Shown piece after piece: positions 1-8,258 of a DNA stretch of 39,025 bases. Numbering within the stretch: position 1 is the stretch's first letter; every line of letters begins with the position of its first letter. The stretch is from Psychrobacter sp. FME6 (lineage in GTDB: Bacteria > Pseudomonadota > Gammaproteobacteria > Pseudomonadales > Moraxellaceae). Made by a program: the position numbers and the translations under genes. Location of the stretch: assembly GCF_014861365.1 (NCBI RefSeq), contig NZ_RRYW01000020.1:1-39025 (forward strand), given 5' to 3'. A model generated the notes under the pieces. The model did no database searches and was not told the DNA's origin. It saw only the letters and a list, made by a program, of their open reading frames with translations.

Positions 1-349
1 TGCCGCCTTGTCTCTTGTCCCTCCAGATATAGCGATAGATGCTCATGTGACTAATACCACCATGAACGCCGGCTATTTGTTCAGGACTCCAGCTGTCTTT
101 TAGCTTATCTGTGACCCAATCCCATACGTCAGCGATGATGCTGGGCGCATTGTTTGACCGTCTGTCACAAGCCTTGTTATTAGCATTCTTTGCTCGGTAA
201 CCGCGCAGGCCTTTATTACGCCTAAGCTCTCTTGATATGGTGCTGGGACTTCTGTTTAACGCCCTCGCTATAAATTTAATACTATGTTTTGCCCCTTTAA
301 GGGCATAAATCTGGTATCGTTCACCTAGGCTTAGATGTGTATAGTTCAT
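1..349 (-). CDS. IS30-family transposase, N-terminal part (cut by window edge)
   Basis: Read on the minus strand from the ATG at 347-349, an open frame runs without a stop for about 116 codons to the window edge. It begins MNYTHLSLGERYQIYALK, continues with a helix-turn-helix region containing RSPSTISRELRRN, and has SWSPEQIAG followed by SHMSIYRYIW. These are typical features of the N-terminal DNA-binding half of IS30-family transposases. The catalytic DDE domain would lie beyond base 1, so it cannot be judged whether the gene is intact. No frameshift or stop is visible in the part seen. The gene is transcribed away from the tRNA array. Confidence 0.88.
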   Translation of the reverse strand, partial: MNYTHLSLGERYQIYALKGAKHSIKFIARALNRSPSTISRELRRNKGLRGYRAKNANNKACDRRSNNAPSIIADVWDWVTDKLKDSWSPEQIAGVHGGISHMSIYRYIWRDKRQGG

Positions 350-440
350 GGTTGCAATCTCACTTTGGTCGGTGGATAAAAACTTTGATGCTAGCGCATC
401 TAGGTCTTTTTTTCACCTCACATTTGGTATTGCACTTCAT
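1..440 (-). mobile_element. IS30-type insertion sequence, left end
   Basis: This comprises the transposase start plus about 90 bp of upstream sequence ending near 440. On the minus strand the probable terminus begins TGAAGTGCAATACC (around 427-440), which resembles the terminal inverted repeats I associate with IS30-family elements. The exact end is inferred, because the other end is outside the window and cannot be compared. Sequence homologous to the MITE at 5971-6140 begins within about 10 bp of this point, so the IS seems to have landed in, or replaced part of, such an element. Confidence 0.6.
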
Positions 441-548
441 GTGTTAATCTAAGCTGATTAATATTCCGATATTATTTGCGCTATTTTCCTCGTTTGACTG
501 CAATTTATCTCATTTTTATAACCATTTTTAAAGTGAGGACACACCCTA
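441..548. repeat. Truncated copy of the MITE-like element found at 5969-6142
   Basis: From about 452 to 548 this aligns with the right half of the intact element at 5969-6142. Both share a GATATTA stretch, CTATTTTCCT, TTTGACTGC versus TTTAGCTAC, a TCATTTTTAT stretch, and the terminal TGAGGACACaCCC followed by TA. One base of the 13-bp terminal repeat differs (A for G). The left half is missing, replaced by the IS30-type element ending near 440. No coding potential is seen. Confidence 0.75.
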
Positions 549-560
549 GAACAATAGGCG

Positions 561-595
561 AAAAAAAGCCCAATCAAATAAATGACTGGGCTTTT
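561..595 (-). terminator. Rho-independent terminator of the tRNA-Lys array
   Basis: On the minus strand AAAAGCCCAGTCA pairs with TGATTGGGCTTTT around a 6-nt loop, followed by a T run. It starts only 7 bp after the 3' end of the last tRNA-Lys copy, fitting termination of the tRNA transcript. Confidence 0.85.
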
Positions 596-601
596 CGAAT
601 A

Positions 602-677
602 TGGTGGACCGACCGCGACTCGAACGCGGGACCAATTGATTAAAAGTCAACTGCTCTACCAACTGAGCTATCGGTCC
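602..677 (-). tRNA. tRNA-Lys (anticodon UUU), copy nearest the terminator
   Basis: A 76-nt cloverleaf lies on the minus strand. The 7-bp acceptor stem is GGACCGA/TCGGTCC, the D-arm is GCTC-AGTTGGTA-GAGC, the anticodon loop is CTTTTAA (anticodon TTT, lysine), the T-arm is CCGCG-TTCGAGT-CGCGG, and CCA is encoded. It is identical to the two copies upstream. It is the last gene of the array, followed directly by a terminator. Confidence 0.98.
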
Positions 678-852
678 TGAAGAGCGTATAAAAAAAGCAC
701 TGCTTTTTTAGCTCTGCAAGAGAATTTTCCTTAAAGGGAAAATTCTAAAGACTCTGCGTTTAAATAAATTATTCATACACAAAATCTTTAAAACTAAAAT
801 TATCAAGCCAATGCCAAGTAGGCAAAATACTTAATAAGTGTACTACTAAATA

Positions 853-928
853 TGGTGGACCGACCGCGACTCGAACGCGGGACCAATTGATTAAAAGTCA
901 ACTGCTCTACCAACTGAGCTATCGGTCC
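853..928 (-). tRNA. tRNA-Lys (anticodon UUU), middle copy
   Basis: This is identical over all 76 nt to the copies at 602-677 and 1104-1179, with the same TTT anticodon and encoded CCA. It lies exactly 251 bp from each neighbour, with identical 175-bp spacers on both sides. Confidence 0.98.
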
Positions 929-1103
929 TGAAGAGCGTATAAAAAAAGCACTGCTTTTTTAGCTCTGCAAGAGAATTTTCCTTAAAGGGAAAATTCTAAA
1001 GACTCTGCGTTTAAATAAATTATTCATACACAAAATCTTTAAAACTAAAATTATCAAGCCAATGCCAAGTAGGCAAAATACTTAATAAGTGTACTACTAA
1101 ATA

Positions 1104-1179
1104 TGGTGGACCGACCGCGACTCGAACGCGGGACCAATTGATTAAAAGTCAACTGCTCTACCAACTGAGCTATCGGTCC
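1104..1179 (-). tRNA. tRNA-Lys (anticodon UUU), promoter-proximal copy
   Basis: This is identical to the other two copies (76 nt, anticodon TTT, encoded CCA). It is the first gene of the array in the direction of transcription. The sequence upstream of it (from 1180) is not part of the repeat and holds a good promoter candidate at 1291-1318. Confidence 0.98.
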
Positions 1180-1290
1180 TAATGGTTTTCTTCAAGCCTG
1201 ATTTCTTTATCTATTAAAGCTTCAATATCAAAAGAGGCAACAAACTTGTTTACCCGTTTAGATTATTTGTATCTCTAAACGTGAGAGCAC

Positions 1291-1318
1291 ATTATATATA
1301 TAATTAAGACAATTACAA
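1291..1318 (-). promoter_or_regulatory. Likely sigma70 promoter of the tRNA-Lys array
   Basis: On the minus strand TTGTAA (1313-1318) is followed after 16 bp by a perfect TATAAT (1291-1296). Transcription would start near 1284 and reach the first tRNA after about 100 nt. The leader holds a hairpin with 8-bp arms CGTTTAGA/TCTAAACG (1255-1281). The rest of 1180-1463 shows no gene. Confidence 0.6.
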
Positions 1319-1463
1319 CCCCGAATTATAAAAAAAGTGCAAATCCTACGTAATTAATCATAATCTTTTTAAATAGCAGCTTTATCTGGGGGTTTAGCTA
1401 CTTAGATTGCTAGTTATTTTAGCCTTTAGCAGTGAAGTTTTCAATATCGTCATTAATAATCGT

Positions 1464-3458
1464 TTAATCTCTAGATAGCGCTTCTACTGGATCGAGTTTG
1501 GCAGCATTACGTGCCGGTAAAAAGCCGAAAACAACACCAATGAGCGTCGAGCAGATAAAGGCGGCAATAATAGAAGTTGATGAATAGATGACTTGAAAAC
1601 TGTCACCACCGATCCGGTTAATCAGCTCGCCGATGGCAAACGCCATGCCAATACCCAAGAGTCCACCTAAGATGCAGACCAAAACGGCTTCGATAAGGAA
1701 CTGCTGCATGATATCGCTTTGACGCGCGCCGACTGCCATACGGACGCCAATCTCATTGGTGCGCTCGGTTACTGATACCAGCATGATGTTCATGACCCCA
1801 ATACCGCCAACAATTAACGAGATAATGGCGATGGATGAAATCAGCAAGGTCATAGCCGCTGTGGTCGACTCAATGGTTTGACGAATAGAGTCGGAGTTAC
1901 GTATACGGAAGTCATCGGTACCATGACGGCTTTGCATAAGCTCAGAGATAGCTGATTCGGCAGCAGAGGAGGAGATATTGTTATCAATCAGTGCCACAAA
2001 GCTTTCGATATAAGCGCTACCTATCAGGCGTGACATCATGGTGGTGTAGGGCATATATAACGTTGGCGAGTCTGCACCTCTACGAAAGCCACTATCGTTT
2101 GGCTCTAATACGCCAATAACGCGCCCAGGAACGCTACCTATTAGCAATACCTCACCGATAGGATTGGCATTGTCAGGGAAAAAAGTCTTATTGGCATTGG
2201 CATCAATAATGATGTCTTGGGTACGGCGTAAAATGCTTTGTTCTTCAAAGCCTTGACCCATTGCCAATGTTTCACCGCTGACATCAAGATAGTCTTTACC
2301 AACGCCGCTAATACTGGCCGCTTCTTGAACATTACGATAGCGGACGTTCATATTGCTATTAAGCTGCGGGCTGACACTGACAACATAAGGCTGATCGGCG
2401 ACTGCTTGCGCGTCTTGTGGGGTTAAATTATCATCATTGTATTGTCGTCTAGGATCGCCGTATGGGTAGCCGTCGGTGACGGTGATGGTATTGGTGCCAA
2501 GCGAGCTGATATTGGACAAAATCTGCGCTTGTGAGCCCTTACCCAGACCGACAACTGACACCACCGAGGCAATACCAATAATAATTCCTAACATCGTCAA
2601 GAGCGTGCGCATTTTATGGGCGCGCATTGCGAGTAATGACATTTTAAAGGCTTCAAATAGACGGTCGATAAAGCTGCTAAAGGCACTTTTACGGTGTTTA
2701 TCTATTATAGGTGCCGGTTGTGGTTCTACTTGTTGATACTCTTCGTTTTTATAATCAGCAATGATATAACCATCTTTGATTTCAATCACACGCTCAGCTT
2801 GGGCGGCAAGGCTCGGGTCATGAGTAACCATGATAATGGTATGACCTTGCGCGTTTAAGTCTTTTAAGATTTGAACAACATCTTCGCCAGATTTACTATC
2901 CAGTGCCCCTGTTGGTTCGTCAGCTAAAATGATGTCACCACCATTCATCAGTGCCCTAGCAATAGAAACGCGTTGCTGTTGGCCGCCCGATAGTTGGCTT
3001 GGGCGATTATTTACTTTGTCCGCTAACCCTAGATCTGACAATAGCTTTTCGGCGCGATCACTACGCGCTTGTCCATCCATCCCTGCATAAACGGCAGGTA
3101 CAGAGACGTTATCACGAGCGCTAATATCACCAAGCAGATGATAACGCTGAAAAATGAAACCAAAGTGCTCACGGCGTAGTTTAGCCAGCTCGTCCGCATC
3201 TAGACGGCTGACCGATTGACCATAGATTTGATAGTCCCCTGCTGTTGCTTGATCTAAACAACCCAAGATATTCATCAAGGTTGATTTGCCTGAGCCTGAT
3301 TGGCCAATAATGGCGACCATTTCACCTTGATTGATGGTCAAGTTGATATCGTGCAATACGCGAATGGTCTGCTCGCCAGCTTGAAACTCTCTAATCAGTC
3401 CTTTAACTTCCATCAACGGCGTTACAGTGGCATTAGAAGTCGGGTCTTGGTTGCTCAT
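1464..3458 (-). CDS. macB: MacB: ABC transporter ATPase/permease of the MacAB efflux pump
   Basis: This 664-residue protein is close to the usual MacB length (about 650). The N-terminal ABC domain has Walker A GQSGSGKST (52-60), Q-loop at 104, signature LSGGQQQR (156-163), Walker B IILADEP (176-182) and switch His213. One membrane segment follows at about 283-303, then a large periplasmic domain, then three C-terminal membrane segments, the MacB plan. Known MacB proteins use ATP to drive export of macrolides, peptides or siderophores across the outer membrane with MacA and a TolC-type channel; no channel gene is in this window. The start has AGGA 8 nt upstream. It lies 104 bp downstream of macA and is probably cotranscribed. 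The substrate cannot be told from sequence. Confidence 0.95.
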   Translation of the reverse strand: MSNQDPTSNATVTPLMEVKGLIREFQAGEQTIRVLHDINLTINQGEMVAIIGQSGSGKSTLMNILGCLDQATAGDYQIYGQSVSRLDADELAKLRREHFGFIFQRYHLLGDISARDNVSVPAVYAGMDGQARSDRAEKLLSDLGLADKVNNRPSQLSGGQQQRVSIARALMNGGDIILADEPTGALDSKSGEDVVQILKDLNAQGHTIIMVTHDPSLAAQAERVIEIKDGYIIADYKNEEYQQVEPQPAPIIDKHRKSAFSSFIDRLFEAFKMSLLAMRAHKMRTLLTMLGIIIGIASVVSVVGLGKGSQAQILSNISSLGTNTITVTDGYPYGDPRRQYNDDNLTPQDAQAVADQPYVVSVSPQLNSNMNVRYRNVQEAASISGVGKDYLDVSGETLAMGQGFEEQSILRRTQDIIIDANANKTFFPDNANPIGEVLLIGSVPGRVIGVLEPNDSGFRRGADSPTLYMPYTTMMSRLIGSAYIESFVALIDNNISSSAAESAISELMQSRHGTDDFRIRNSDSIRQTIESTTAAMTLLISSIAIISLIVGGIGVMNIMLVSVTERTNEIGVRMAVGARQSDIMQQFLIEAVLVCILGGLLGIGMAFAIGELINRIGGDSFQVIYSSTSIIAAFICSTLIGVVFGFLPARNAAKLDPVEALSRD

Positions 3459-3562
3459 TTGCTATCCTGCTTATCTCAAATCTCAAGTCATTATCAAAGC
3501 TAAAGCTGATGTTTTGCTCGCGTCGATTTTGTTTCAATTTATCTTCTATTAAATACTAAAAA

Positions 3563-4930
3563 TTAAAACGGACGACCACCTCTACCGCCAGATTTATTAG
3601 GTCCTTCTTCACCTAATATGACCTCGTCGCCTTTTTTAAGACCACTTAAGATTTCAGCATTAACGCGGTTATTGATACCGACTTTGACTGTCTGCTCAAC
3701 GACTTCGCCATCGGCTTTAAGGACGCGGACAGTGGCCATGGTGGCGTTAGAATCGCTATCAGGATTAGCGGCAGTATTATTATCAGCGTTAGACTCTTTT
3801 TTAGCACCTCGATTTCTATTGGATTTGGCAGGCTGTAGAGCAGCAGAGGGAATAAGCAGCGCGTCTTTTGCTTGATTGATAACGATATAAACTTGCGCGG
3901 TCATATCGATACGAAAGCGGCGCTCGGTATTGGGTACTTCGATATAACCGACATAATAGATGGCTGCATCGGTCGAGCTGGTGTCGCTAATCTTCTCAGG
4001 CGCAGGTTCAATGGCTTTAAGGGTTGCATCATATTTTTTATCAGGATTACCGATAATATTAAAATAAACCGGCAAGTCTGCTTTGACGTTAATGACATCG
4101 GCTTCTGAGATTTGCGCATTTATTCGCACAGTAGATAAATCTGCCAAGGTCACAATAGTTGGTGCGGTTTGATTGGCGTTAACCGTTGTACCTTGTTCAG
4201 TGGTAACCGATACCACTGTCCCTGACATCGGCGCGCGAATGGTGGTGTAGCTTAAATCTTCTTGCGCAGTACTGACGTTGGTTTGAGATTTACGTAATGC
4301 GGCCTGTTGGCTGTTGATGTTGGCTTCTGTCGTAGCAATGGCTGCCTTGGCGGTATCGATAGCCGCACGTGCGTTGGTGACCGCTGCTTTAGCGGTTTCT
4401 ACCCGAGTCGCTTGCGTATCGTATTCCTGTTGCGAGATGGCGTCGATAGCGACCAGTGATTGCAGGCGAGTAAAGTCAGACTGCGCTTGTTTTAAATCCG
4501 ACTGGCGGCTATTAAGGTCAGCATAGGCACTTTTTAAGCCTGCTTGCCGACTTAAGGATTCTGCTCGTGCGCTTTGTAGGGCAGCCTCACTTTGTTCAAG
4601 GCTGGCTTGCTCATTGCTTAGATTGTTCTTTTGGGTGACCTGATCAATCTGCGCAATCAAATCACCTTTTTGTACTTGATCACCGACGTCAACGAATAGC
4701 CGTGTCACTTCACCAGATACCTGTGCACCAACATCGACCGTATTCAGTGCTTTGACTTTACCAGAGGCCATGACGTTATTTTCTATATCGTCAATTTCAG
4801 CAGTTGCGGTTAGATAGTTAGGTGTGGTTTTTTTTGGTTTTAAAGTTTTGTAGGCTAGAGCCGCTAAAGCGACGACGACTAAGGCAATAATGCCCCATTT
4901 GATAGCAGACTTTTTGCTCATTTTGCGCAT
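3563..4930 (-). CDS. macA: MacA-like periplasmic adaptor (membrane fusion protein)
   Basis: This 455-residue HlyD/RND-type adaptor has an N-terminal membrane anchor (about 11-28). Two lipoyl half-motifs lie at about 62-96 and 227-262, flanking a long Ala/Gln-rich coiled coil (about 100-225) that would form the periplasmic hairpin. Beta-barrel and membrane-proximal domains follow. It would join MacB to an outer-membrane channel and stimulate its ATPase. It is longer than E. coli MacA (about 371), partly through a low-complexity Asn/Asp/Lys-rich insert at 369-398 and a Gly/Arg-rich C-terminus. An in-frame Met4 is an alternative start; neither start has a strong ribosome-binding site. It is first in a two-gene operon with macB, divergent from the LemA-like gene. 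Confidence 0.92.
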   Translation of the reverse strand: MRKMSKKSAIKWGIIALVVVALAALAYKTLKPKKTTPNYLTATAEIDDIENNVMASGKVKALNTVDVGAQVSGEVTRLFVDVGDQVQKGDLIAQIDQVTQKNNLSNEQASLEQSEAALQSARAESLSRQAGLKSAYADLNSRQSDLKQAQSDFTRLQSLVAIDAISQQEYDTQATRVETAKAAVTNARAAIDTAKAAIATTEANINSQQAALRKSQTNVSTAQEDLSYTTIRAPMSGTVVSVTTEQGTTVNANQTAPTIVTLADLSTVRINAQISEADVINVKADLPVYFNIIGNPDKKYDATLKAIEPAPEKISDTSSTDAAIYYVGYIEVPNTERRFRIDMTAQVYIVINQAKDALLIPSAALQPAKSNRNRGAKKESNADNNTAANPDSDSNATMATVRVLKADGEVVEQTVKVGINNRVNAEILSGLKKGDEVILGEEGPNKSGGRGGRPF

Positions 4931-5121
4931 GACAACAATCCAATCACAATTAAATCAAGTATAGCTATAGTAGAGACTTCATGGGTAAAAGGGAATGGCA
5001 AATAGTTTAAGAAAGGTTAAGGGAATAGGCAAACCATTCTGTATTACTAATAGTTAATAAGAAATACTGTGGCAGTTTAGCTAGGCATATCATCAATTAG
5101 CGCCATTCAAAGATAGAACTT

Positions 5122-5137
5122 GGGTATAATATTACCC
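5122..5137. promoter_or_regulatory. Possible promoter/operator: palindrome holding TATAAT
   Basis: In the 283-bp divergent gap between macA and the LemA-like gene lies GGGTATAATATTACCC, an inverted repeat GGGTA-N6-TACCC. It contains a perfect TATAAT (5125-5130) for the plus strand. No good -35 hexamer sits 16-18 bp upstream, so the promoter may need an activator, or the palindrome may be an operator. The function is a guess. Confidence 0.3.
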
Positions 5138-5213
5138 ACGAAAAAGCTTCTATTTTTAGAATTTTGATTACTAAAAGTTTATATTATTATAAATCGGACA
5201 AGGTGTTTTTGAT

Positions 5214-5951
5214 ATGTGGTTAATTATTATCGTTGCAATTGTGGTTGCAATACTGATTTGGGTGGCAAAAACTTATAATAGATTGCAGACGGACATGCAA
5301 TCCATTCGTGAACAACTTTCTAACTTACAAGCTGCCTTAAAAAAGCGTGTGGACTTGGCCAATCAAGTAATTGATATCGCTCAAGGTTATGGTGAGCATG
5401 AGAAGTTAGCACATTTAGCTGTGAGTAAAGGCAATCAAGCCATGGATTCTATGAAAGCCTTAAGCCAAGCGTTTCCAGACCTAAAAGCCAATCAAACCTA
5501 TCAAACGCTGATGGGTCAACTTGAAAATTTGGAAGAAACGATTTTGCAGCGCCGTGAGCGTTATAATGCCAGCGTGCGTAATTACAATAGCTATCGAAAT
5601 AGTGTACCCACCATCTTTATCGCGCAAAAGTTATCATTTTCTATCGCCCCTTATTATGAGTTAGAAGATCCAGATTTCATGGAAAAAATAAAACTTTTTG
5701 AGCGTGACGATTCAGAAGCTTTGCAACAGCTTATCGAAAATAGTGGCAAATCTGTCAGTAATACCATCCAAAGCTCTAAAACTAAGCTGCAAGAGCAATT
5801 GGTGGATATTCAAAATAGTAAACAAGACAATAAATCTGTGGCTGCTAATGCCGTAAATAATGAGGGTTTGCAAGGTCAGGATGATAATTCTCAGTCTTCT
5901 AAGACTGACGCTGCAACTATAGAAAAGCCAGATGAAGAAAGCATTAAATAA
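5214..5951 (+). CDS. LemA-family membrane-anchored protein
   Basis: This 245-residue protein has a single N-terminal hydrophobic segment (about 2-18), followed by a charged helical region (YNRLQTDMQSIREQLSNLQA, then KKRVDLANQVIDIA). The motif RYNASVRNYNSYRNSVPT at about 120 is the LemA-family pattern of an N-anchored helical bundle. The C-terminal 60 residues are polar, Gln/Asn/Asp-rich and probably disordered. The role of LemA proteins is poorly known; many are linked to membrane stress or signalling. The start is supported by AAGG about 10 nt upstream. It stands alone; downstream come a MITE-like element and then a strong terminator. The family call is fairly sure; no specific function can be given. 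Confidence 0.82.
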   Translation: MWLIIIVAIVVAILIWVAKTYNRLQTDMQSIREQLSNLQAALKKRVDLANQVIDIAQGYGEHEKLAHLAVSKGNQAMDSMKALSQAFPDLKANQTYQTLMGQLENLEETILQRRERYNASVRNYNSYRNSVPTIFIAQKLSFSIAPYYELEDPDFMEKIKLFERDDSEALQQLIENSGKSVSNTIQSSKTKLQEQLVDIQNSKQDNKSVAANAVNNEGLQGQDDNSQSSKTDAATIEKPDEESIK

Positions 5952-5968
5952 GCTGGTTTTAAGTAAGT

Positions 5969-6142
5969 TAGGGCGTGTCCTCAATCTGAGCATTAAACTT
6001 TAAATGGGCTAAAAATAGCTAAATCTTTGCCAAACTGCGTCAAATAGCTGGTTCATATCTCGATATTAACTGTACTATTTTCCTTGTTTAGCTACGATTT
6101 ATTTCATTTTTATCACCATTTTCAAAATGAGGACACGCCCTA
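5969..6142. mobile_element. Intact MITE-like element, ~170 bp, with TA flanks
   Basis: Perfect 13-bp terminal inverted repeats GGGCGTGTCCTCA (5971-5983) and TGAGGACACGCCC (6128-6140) bound a 170-bp AT-rich non-coding stretch. The element is flanked by TA on both sides (5969-5970 and 6141-6142), which fits a TA target duplication. Weaker symmetry continues inward (AAATG and TAAAAAT stretches). It lies between the LemA-like stop codon and its terminator. A half copy is at 441-548. A parent transposase of the IS630 or IS5 type is plausible but is not in this window. Confidence 0.8.
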
Positions 6143-6161
6143 GTAGTGTTGCTGTTCAAAG

Positions 6162-6196
6162 GTGGTGCGGTGTTTTAATACCAGCACCACTTTTTT
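6162..6196 (+). terminator. Rho-independent terminator after the LemA-like gene
   Basis: GTGGTGC (6162-6168) pairs with GCACCAC (6184-6190), with further pairing GGT/ACC inside, and is followed by TTTTTT. It is 210 bp from the stop codon because the MITE-like element lies between them. The remaining 6197-6300 shows nothing clear. Confidence 0.8.
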
Positions 6197-6300
6197 ATGG
6201 TTATTATTTAAATGAAGGTGGTTTTTTATAAGCCAGTATTTTCAATGAAGATCGGCTTTAAATAGTATGGCTTTAAATGGCAAAAGTCGAAGCTTAGCTG

Positions 6301-7377
6301 TTAATTTGTAGCAAACAGTCTTTGCCCTGATAGTTCTAATGATGCCTGTAATAACAGCTCCCACGCTGGCTGGCGAATAAGCCCTTTGATGGCTTGGTCA
6401 CAGCGATAAAGTAGGGCGGGCCATTCGGCAGTCTGGGCTGGTGACTGACGGCGGCACGCTTGTTGGTACAAGCCTTGTTTGCTGCGCCAAATACCGAGGG
6501 CTTGCGGGTCTTGTCCATCCATCAATTGCATAATTTGACGCATGTCTTTACTGATTGCCCACAGTACTAAGGTGGTTGGCTCGTCGGTGGCTTTGAGCTG
6601 AAACATGATTTTGGCAACTTGTGCACTATTACCAGCAAGCATCGCATCTGATAAATCAAATACGCTAAATTGGGCATCACTGACCAATGCTGCTTGTAAG
6701 TCTTTGATATCCAATGCGACGTTGGTAAAAGGCTTGTTAGGATGGCCGCCTTCTTGAGGGGTATTGTCACTATTTGCCATCAACTGCGGCGCAAATAAAT
6801 ACGACAGCCGCCATAAGGTTTGATAAGCACTTAATAAATGATGCTCAGTATGTGACATCAGTAGCTGCCAAGCGTCTTGAGACAGCTTTAGGCCAAATTG
6901 CTGGGCTTGTATCTGCAATAACTGCTGGCGCTGCTGTTCGTTATATAGATTGCAGTCAATGACGTGCCCATATTGAGTAAATGGCGCAAACCATTTACTG
7001 CTCTGAGCGCGTTTGTCTTGCTTTGGGGTGAGCCATAATAGACTGTGACTGTGCGCCCCTGTTTGTGCATCCTGAGCAAAGCGTTCTAGCTCGGTGATGA
7101 CTGCCTTATCGGGTTTATGGTTGCCCGTGACGATGAGTGCGCTGGCATCATCAAATAAAGACTGGCTGCCCAGCTCTGATAGCACTTCTTGCCAGCTTTT
7201 AACTGATATGAGTTCGATGCGCTTGATCGCATAATTCTGTTCGCGCCAATGCGGGCGCATGGCATCGATAAGCCATTGGCTGAGTAATGGCTCGTCACCA
7301 TGTGCCAGCCACAAGCCAGCTACTGCAACGGAGGGTTGCAGTAGCTTCGGATAGGCTTTTATAAAGGTATCTTGCAT
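6301..7377 (-). CDS. holA: DNA polymerase III delta subunit
   Basis: This 358-residue protein is close to E. coli HolA (343). It has the delta-subunit N-terminus (LWLAHGDEPLLSQWLIDAMR), a region SLFDDASALIVTGNHKPDKA, and the C-terminal helical domain. Delta opens the beta sliding clamp within the clamp-loader complex during DNA replication; it lacks a functional ATP-binding site, in keeping with the absence of a Walker motif here. It is the third gene of leuS-lptE-holA, an order long known in gammaproteobacteria, and starts 64 bp after lptE. A Gln/Ser-rich loop at about 200-220 looks lineage-specific. No convincing terminator follows. Confidence 0.92.
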   Translation of the reverse strand: MQDTFIKAYPKLLQPSVAVAGLWLAHGDEPLLSQWLIDAMRPHWREQNYAIKRIELISVKSWQEVLSELGSQSLFDDASALIVTGNHKPDKAVITELERFAQDAQTGAHSHSLLWLTPKQDKRAQSSKWFAPFTQYGHVIDCNLYNEQQRQQLLQIQAQQFGLKLSQDAWQLLMSHTEHHLLSAYQTLWRLSYLFAPQLMANSDNTPQEGGHPNKPFTNVALDIKDLQAALVSDAQFSVFDLSDAMLAGNSAQVAKIMFQLKATDEPTTLVLWAISKDMRQIMQLMDGQDPQALGIWRSKQGLYQQACRRQSPAQTAEWPALLYRCDQAIKGLIRQPAWELLLQASLELSGQRLFATN

Positions 7378-7441
7378 AGGTTATGAGTACACAGATGGAT
7401 GGACGTAAATATATAATATGAAAGGGGTTGCGCCTTGTTAC

Positions 7442-8185
7442 CTAAGGAGTTGGCACGACAACCGTGGTTGATGCTGAGCCATCACCGATTTGTACAGGTT
7501 TTTTGACCCCAGTCGAGCTGACTTTAGGTAGAGAAATGGCAACATATTGATCGGTGATACGGCGTGCCAAACTGTCATAGAGCCAGTCACGAATTTGATC
7601 GCCTTGCTGATCATCGGTGCTGACCGATGCTTCATTGTATTGATAGCTGCGCTCGACTCGGATAGGGTTGCTTAGCGTAACTGGTTTGCCATTATCGGTG
7701 GTTTGATAACTGACATCAGCTGATAGCACCAAGCGGATTTCTGTCAAAACACCGACCAGCTCATAACGCTTAAAACGCACGTTATTAATAGTGATGGCAG
7801 AAATTTTTGTCGCGTCCACTTGTTTATTATTACTAGCAACGTCAGCCGCGGTCATATTATCAATGGCATCGACGCCTAATATTTCTAGGCGTCTGGTTAA
7901 TGGTAGCTTAAGCGGAAAGGAAGTGCGATTGTCCTCGATAATCACCGCTGTTTTGGCGACATCAAGCAGCATTGGCGCATCATAGCCACGTAGCTGAAAG
8001 CCGCAACCACTCAGACCAGCAGTTGCTCCTAGCACTGCAAACATTGGCAGTGCAGCAAATAATACCGCCGCTAGCTTTTTTCTACCAGCCAGTTTTTCCG
8101 CACCAGATTTAGAGTGTTTGGCAGAAGTGTTTTTATTGCTTAAGCGGGTTTGAGACGACGGTGCTGCTCGATGTTTATACGACAT
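7442..8185 (-). CDS. lptE: LPS-assembly lipoprotein LptE
   Basis: This 247-residue protein has a lipoprotein signal: hydrophobic stretch 38-58 and lipobox LSGC with Cys61 as the acylation site. The sequence GFQLRGYDAPML that follows is characteristic of LptE. LptE plugs the LptD barrel in the outer membrane and helps insert lipopolysaccharide. It lies between leuS and holA, as in other gammaproteobacteria. Oddly, about 35 polar, basic residues precede the hydrophobic core; AGGATAAC just before the first ATG supports this long start, and no Met occurs until residue 48 inside the signal. The C-terminus is a short polar tail. Confidence 0.9.
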   Translation of the reverse strand: MSYKHRAAPSSQTRLSNKNTSAKHSKSGAEKLAGRKKLAAVLFAALPMFAVLGATAGLSGCGFQLRGYDAPMLLDVAKTAVIIEDNRTSFPLKLPLTRRLEILGVDAIDNMTAADVASNNKQVDATKISAITINNVRFKRYELVGVLTEIRLVLSADVSYQTTDNGKPVTLSNPIRVERSYQYNEASVSTDDQQGDQIRDWLYDSLARRITDQYVAISLPKVSSTGVKKPVQIGDGSASTTVVVPTP

Positions 8186-8258
8186 AATCGTTATCCTGAT
8201 ATTATAAGAAGGCTCAGAGTACTAACCAAAGTAATAAAAGTCACTGAGCCTAAAAAAT

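Larger units (their letters stand above)
602..1179 (-). repeat. Tandem array: tRNA-Lys plus 175-bp spacer, 251-bp period
   Basis: Three 76-nt tRNA genes are separated by two 175-bp spacers (678-852 and 929-1103) that appear identical base for base. Each spacer holds an inverted repeat AGAATTTTCC/GGAAAATTCT. Next to the tRNA it also holds an AAAAAAGCA/TGCTTTTTT palindrome, a possible processing or pausing hairpin in the precursor RNA. Perfect spacer identity points to recent amplification or ongoing gene conversion. Confidence 0.95.

Noticed and set aside
6205..6300. Terminator for holA on the minus strand
   Set aside because: Only a 5-bp AAGCC/GGCTT stem with a long loop; not convincing.
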